Below, piece by piece: positions 24,941 through 28,318 of a stretch of 28,318 nt of DNA. The number at the start of each line of letters is the position of its first letter. The first letter of the stretch is position 1. This DNA comes from Deltaproteobacteria bacterium (lineage in GTDB: Bacteria > Desulfobacterota > DSM-4660 > Desulfatiglandales > HGW-15): assembly GCA_016932235.1 (NCBI GenBank), contig JAFGDF010000304.1, forward strand, positions 1-28,318, written 5' to 3'. The notes beneath the pieces were generated by a model, which was given only the letters and a program-made list of their open reading frames with translations, searched no databases and was not told the origin of the DNA. Made by a program: the position numbers and the translations under genes.

Positions 24941-26393
24941 CGAATCTCCAGCCGGTTCCCCGGGGGCCGTCTTCAAGGATGATACCCATCTTCTGGAGTT
25001 TTTCCCTGATTTCATCGGCTTTTGCCCAATCCTTTCTGAGCCGGGCTTCCGACCTCTCACTGATCATCTTTTCAACCTCATCCTCGTCGATGCTAACAGA
25101 TACCTTTGTTATGTTTTTCAAAAATTCAGCGGGTTTTTCATTGAGGATGCCCAGTGTTCGGGCCGCAATGAATAAGTTGATCCTTTCATTTTCAAGTTGA
25201 TTCAATAATTCGGGTTTTTTATTGTCCCCAAAAAGATCCATCAACCTGTTCATCTCCTTAACCGTCTCGAAGATCAGGCCCGTTGCACCGGCGGTGTTCA
25301 GATCATCGTCCATATAGTTGATGAACTGGGACAGGAAACCTTCTTTCTCCTGATCGGGAAGGGTACCAAAAATATCTTCGTCAATTGAAGGATTATCATT
25401 GTTCAGAAGTTCATCCAGACGCTGGAGAGTCCTGTAGATGCGGACTAGCCCGGTCTGGAGGCTTAGTACATCATTTTTTGAGAAGTCCAGAGGGCTCCTG
25501 TAATGTTTTGACAAAAGAAACAGTCTCAGGACTTCAGCAGGGTATCTGTCCAGGGCGTCCCTTATGGTTATAAAATTGCCAAGAGATTTGGACATCTTTT
25601 CAGCTTCCACAGTGACGAATCCGTTATGTACCCAGTAACGGGCAAATTCGGCGTTATTAGCCGCAACCGACTGGGCCCTCTCGTTTTCATGGTGAGGGAA
25701 AAGCAGGTCCCTTCCCCCGCCGTGAATATCAAAAGTAGGACCCAGGAAATGATTGCTCATAACCGAACATTCCATGTGCCAGCCCGGTCTGCCGGGACCC
25801 CAGGGGCTGTTCCATTCCGGCTCGCCCTTTTTCGCCGCCTTCCAAAGGGTAAAATCCATGGGATGCCTTTTTTTTTCATCTATGGCAATTCTACTGCCTG
25901 CTTTCATATCCTCCAGGCGTCTGCCTGATAAGCTACCGTAATCGTTCAATTTTTCAACCGAATAATATACGTCTCCATCAACAATATATGCAAAACCCTT
26001 ATCTATCAGGACCTTTATCATTTCAATCATGCCGTTGATGTGCTCGGTGGCTCTTGGTTCCATGTCCGCATTCCGGACCCCCAGACGCCCCATGTCTTCG
26101 TAAAAGGCATCAATATATTCCTGGGCTAAGGATTCCGTGTCCCTTGCCATCTTATTTGCCCTTTCGATAATCTTATCATCAATATCGGTAAAGTTGCGGA
26201 CATAAGTCACCTTAAAACCCCTCGCGCGGAAGTATCTCACGAGAACATCAAAGACTATAGCGGACCTCGCATGACCGATATGGCAGAGGTCATATACTGT
26301 AACACCACAGACATAGATGCCGACCTTTCCTTTTATAATGGGATGGAAATCCTCTTTTTTTCGCGTGGCCGTATTATATAAGCGAATGGGCAT
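24933..26393 (-). CDS. cysS: Cysteinyl-tRNA synthetase
   Basis: 486 residues, normal for class I CysRS. The HIGH motif is at 38-41 (CHIGHARS) and KMSKS at 266-270. The zinc ligands C29, C209, H234 and E238 are all present ([19 protein letters not shown]). The DALR/anticodon-binding C-terminus ends with [11 protein letters not shown]. It charges tRNA-Cys. The start is fixed by a ribosome binding site AAGGAGA at 26405-26399 and a strong promoter upstream. It is the first gene of the cysS-uvrB operon. Confidence 0.97.
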   Translation of the reverse strand: MPIRLYNTATRKKEDFHPIIKGKVGIYVCGVTVYDLCHIGHARSAIVFDVLVRYFRARGFKVTYVRNFTDIDDKIIERANKMARDTESLAQEYIDAFYEDMGRLGVRNADMEPRATEHINGMIEMIKVLIDKGFAYIVDGDVYYSVEKLNDYGSLSGRRLEDMKAGSRIAIDEKKRHPMDFTLWKAAKKGEPEWNSPWGPGRPGWHMECSVMSNHFLGPTFDIHGGGRDLLFPHHENERAQSVAANNAEFARYWVHNGFVTVEAEKMSKSLGNFITIRDALDRYPAEVLRLFLLSKHYRSPLDFSKNDVLSLQTGLVRIYRTLQRLDELLNNDNPSIDEDIFGTLPDQEKEGFLSQFINYMDDDLNTAGATGLIFETVKEMNRLMDLFGDNKKPELLNQLENERINLFIAARTLGILNEKPAEFLKNITKVSVSIDEDEVEKMISERSEARLRKDWAKADEIREKLQKMGIILEDGPRGTGWRFDV

Positions 26394-26426
26394 TAGTATC
26401 TCCTTGAACTATAATCTGAAAAATGG

Positions 26427-26455
26427 AATATAGGTAATTTGCGGATATGTGTCAA
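26427..26455 (-). promoter_or_regulatory. Sigma70 promoter of cysS-uvrB
   Basis: On the minus strand a perfect TTGACA (26455-26450) and TATATT (26432-26427) are 17 bp apart. The start site is expected near 26420, with a leader of about 27 nt to the ATG at 26393. Confidence 0.7.
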
Positions 26456-26461
26456 TGCCCC

Positions 26462-26722
26462 TTAAGATACCCCCAGTTTACCGTCAAAAACAGCAAGCCG
26501 ATAAAGAAGTAAGCCTGTCACAGCGAGTATCGCGAACACCCACCCGATCGTTGTGGCCGGTGGAAATATGGGTTTGGTGATGGCCGCCAGTCCATACCCC
26601 ACCACAGCAAGAAATTTGCGTTTTCCGATGAAATATCCATGAACATAGAGACAAATCCAAGCGCCCGGATTTCTGCAGGAAGCCTGTGAGAGACTCCCCC
26701 CTGGAACAAAATGATAGCTCAC
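26462..26722 (-). pseudogene. Fragment of an MFS transporter gene
   Basis: One minus-strand frame contains GKRKFLAVVGYGLAAITKP (about 26635-26570), a close match to the loop 2-3/helix 3 region of major facilitator proteins ('GRRKPLVVAGYGLSALTKP'). Just downstream a neighbouring frame reads DRVGVRDTRCDRLTS, matching the following 'DRxGKGVRDTPRDALIA' motif with a frameshift and a two-residue loss. Only this part of a ~400-residue protein remains. There is no convincing start or downstream continuation, so it is a decayed remnant. The identification rests on two short motifs in the correct order. Confidence 0.55.
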
Positions 26723-26867
26723 TGTAAACTTTTCGCGAAGATTTCATTATTGCTGTTATTTACGATACCCGATAAAATGATCTTAACAGAATGTACCGTC
26801 ATCGCATGTGACCTGATAAATGCAGATTCAGAACCATCTTTTTCCGATAAATATCAACTTTTTTCTA

Positions 26868-26999
26868 AACACTCATGGCCCTTTGGGCCACCACGATGTA
26901 TGAAAATAACAACCTATGGTCGCAGGATCGCGGTATGGGGAGCCCTTTTAACGGCGAAGACCCGGGTAGCAAATTAATAGCATAAGGCACATGCCAGGC
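26868..26999 (+). repeat. Dispersed repeat, copy B
   Basis: The direct counterpart of the reverse complement of 8741-8873. The core 26937-26999 is nearly identical to copy A (57 of 63 by hand count). The left part carries the palindrome GGCCC-TTT-GGGCC at 26878-26890. After 26999, copy B has about 33 extra bases rich in small dyads (27000-27032, GGCTCTGAGAGCC and CTCCG/CGGAG), then GGCGGAANNCTTCTC (27033-27047) matches copy A's flank again. It lies beside the MFS remnant in a 600-bp region with no intact gene. An 88-codon plus-strand frame (26711-26977) crosses it but is not conserved in copy A. Confidence 0.8.
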
Positions 27000-27059
27000 C
27001 TCCGGCTCTGAGAGCCTACGCCTCGGAGAGCAGGCGGAATGCTTCTCGTATGTAATTTT

Positions 27060-28313
27060 CTATCCGGATTCCGTAAAAGTTATCTTAATGCTTGTGATGA
27101 CATAGAGAATAAAACCTGCCAGGAGCAGGGCACCCAGCATAACCGGATTCCCTGTTTTTATCAGGTAAGCGATGATGAAAGCGATGATAAAACCCAGGAT
27201 AATAACTAAGGTCCGTGGAATGCGACTTAATACCACCTTACCAAAATGGACGAAACTTATATGACTTACAAGCAGAGATGCGGTTAACAGGGTAATCGCC
27301 CATATTATCCATTGATTTTCCAGGAAAAGGCATATCCCCATGATAACCATGGCGCCTGCGGGGCTGGGCAGGCCGTTAAAGAAGCCGGGAGGAAGATCGG
27401 TATTATATTTGTCATGGATCAGGAATCGCCACAACCGGTAGCCGATCGAAAGAGAATAGAGGGCCCCGAAGATTAAAGAGAGAGCGGAGAATCCTCCTAT
27501 CAGGATGATTAACAGGCCCGGACAGATCCCGAAACTTATAAAATCGGCAATGTCATCAAACCAGGGCCCGAACTTTGTTCCCCCGTGTTTTTCTGCCATT
27601 CTGCCGTCAAAAAGATCAAACATCTGTCCGGCAAGGATGGCGATAGCCACATAGACATAACGGCCTTCAAAAACGAAAAATATTCCCACCATTCCGCATA
27701 TCAGATTCAAGGTGGATAAAATGTCGGCATAGAAGCGATTCGGAATGACTTTAAAAACGATCGATGAAATAGAAAGGATGATACACAAGTAAAGTATCTG
27801 ATTTGAGATGTCAAGTATCCCTATCCCGCCGTCCAGCAGGGCACAATAAATGATAAGGGCAAAACATAATACCGCTTTGATCTTTCCGAAATTATTTGCG
27901 GCAACGGAGAATTTTGTAAAGCGTTTGATAATATATCTGACTAAAAATTGACCGGTGGTTTCGATGGCAACCATTAAAATTACTGCTGCAGTATTGAGAA
28001 GACCCATGTAGGCAAAAAAGATGAAAGGGGGCAGATAAGTGAGTTTATCACATAGTGGGTCGAGTTCTTCGCCAAGTGAGCTTGAAAGGCCGCACTTCCT
28101 GGCCACCAGACCGTCTACGCCGTCCAAAACGGCGGAGATTGTAAATAACAAGATCCCAAAGGCATGCTCACCTGCGACGGCGTATAACATAGTCCCTGAT
28201 AGGCCGATAATTACTCTCCAGATACATATGGCATTCGGTTGCAGAAAAAAGTGTTTAATAAAATATTCCCTCACTCTTTTCTGCTTCAGTGCCAGCACAA
28301 AACCGAAATACAT
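27060..28313 (-). CDS. Double-domain CDP-alcohol phosphatidyltransferase (PgsA-like + PssA-like)
   Basis: 417 residues from the ATG at 28313, only 5 nt from the window edge, so a longer N-terminus cannot be excluded. Two complete CDP-OH-P signatures occur. The first at about 64-89 reads DGVDGLVAR...G...DPLCD and resembles phosphatidylglycerophosphate synthases. The second at about 233-257 reads DLFDGRMAE...G...DDIAD with SFG following, and with TLNLICG upstream and GLPSPAGA downstream, all phosphatidylserine synthase features; it has E in place of the usual R after the A. About twelve membrane helices are expected. It should attach alcohols to CDP-diacylglycerol in the inner membrane. Separate PgsA and PssA proteins are each ~180-250 residues, so this is a fusion or tandem duplication. 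Confidence 0.8.
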   Translation of the reverse strand: MYFGFVLALKQKRVREYFIKHFFLQPNAICIWRVIIGLSGTMLYAVAGEHAFGILLFTISAVLDGVDGLVARKCGLSSSLGEELDPLCDKLTYLPPFIFFAYMGLLNTAAVILMVAIETTGQFLVRYIIKRFTKFSVAANNFGKIKAVLCFALIIYCALLDGGIGILDISNQILYLCIILSISSIVFKVIPNRFYADILSTLNLICGMVGIFFVFEGRYVYVAIAILAGQMFDLFDGRMAEKHGGTKFGPWFDDIADFISFGICPGLLIILIGGFSALSLIFGALYSLSIGYRLWRFLIHDKYNTDLPPGFFNGLPSPAGAMVIMGICLFLENQWIIWAITLLTASLLVSHISFVHFGKVVLSRIPRTLVIILGFIIAFIIAYLIKTGNPVMLGALLLAGFILYVITSIKITFTESG

Positions 28314-28318
28314 CAAAA

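Noticed and set aside
26711..26977. 88-codon plus-strand frame over repeat copy B
   Set aside because: It has a hydrophobic start but no ribosome binding site, is not kept in repeat copy A and overlaps the MFS remnant end.
1..28318. CRISPR array, tRNA, rRNA, intact insertion sequence or prophage
   Set aside because: I saw no regularly spaced repeats, no cloverleaf with a CCA-type end, no rRNA-like conserved blocks, no transposase with a DDE/HUH/Tyr motif, and no phage structural gene.

Overview
The window reads as a chromosomal segment of a strictly anaerobic, Gram-negative bacterium, most probably a Desulfobacterota (former Deltaproteobacteria) relative. That is an inference. It rests on two oxygen-labile glycyl radical enzymes, a LivKHMGF-type importer, sigma70-like promoters (TTGACA-17-TATNNT), dispersed palindromic repeats and protein sequences of that general flavour. 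No rRNA or tRNA gene is in the window, so the placement cannot be firm. No CRISPR array or intact insertion sequence was seen.

Layout. 1-392: no convincing gene; a REP-like palindrome and a strong promoter. 396-7146: housekeeping genes on the + strand: a membrane-anchored metallophosphoesterase, rlmKL and dgkA packed as one operon, then lepA and hemW behind their own candidate promoter. 7204-9229: an accessory patch with a broken grpB-family gene, a hicB-hicA toxin-antitoxin pair, a GYD-domain gene and a 735-bp gene-poor stretch carrying one copy of a dispersed repeat. 9230-22826: a catabolic island. 22955-26393: convergent uvrB and cysS, with a clear cysS promoter. 26460-27059: a decayed MFS transporter fragment and the second, inverted copy of the dispersed repeat. 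27060-28313: a double-domain CDP-alcohol phosphatidyltransferase.

The catabolic island is the interesting part. A divergent intergenic region (18765-19157) separates two transcription units. Leftward: glycyl radical enzyme 1 (GRE1), an SDR dehydrogenase, then a complete LivK-LivH-LivM-LivG-LivF ABC importer. Rightward: an IclR-family regulator, a destroyed GRE-activating enzyme, and glycyl radical enzyme 2 (GRE2), a paralogue of GRE1. A benzoylformate-decarboxylase-like ThDP enzyme faces the importer operon tail to tail with a 9-bp overlap. The layout suggests uptake of a small organic acid or aromatic by LivKHMGF, radical chemistry by GRE1 and/or GRE2, then SDR oxidation and possibly ThDP-dependent C-C cleavage, controlled by IclR. 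The substrate cannot be read from the sequence. Both GREs carry GC(I/L)D where the dehydratase/decarboxylase families usually have GCVE. Both also lack the NGHS motif of diol dehydratases.

The local activase has lost its whole radical-SAM CxxxCxxC core through an in-frame internal deletion and has a frameshift at a TA tract. Both GREs would therefore need an activase encoded elsewhere, or they are inactive.
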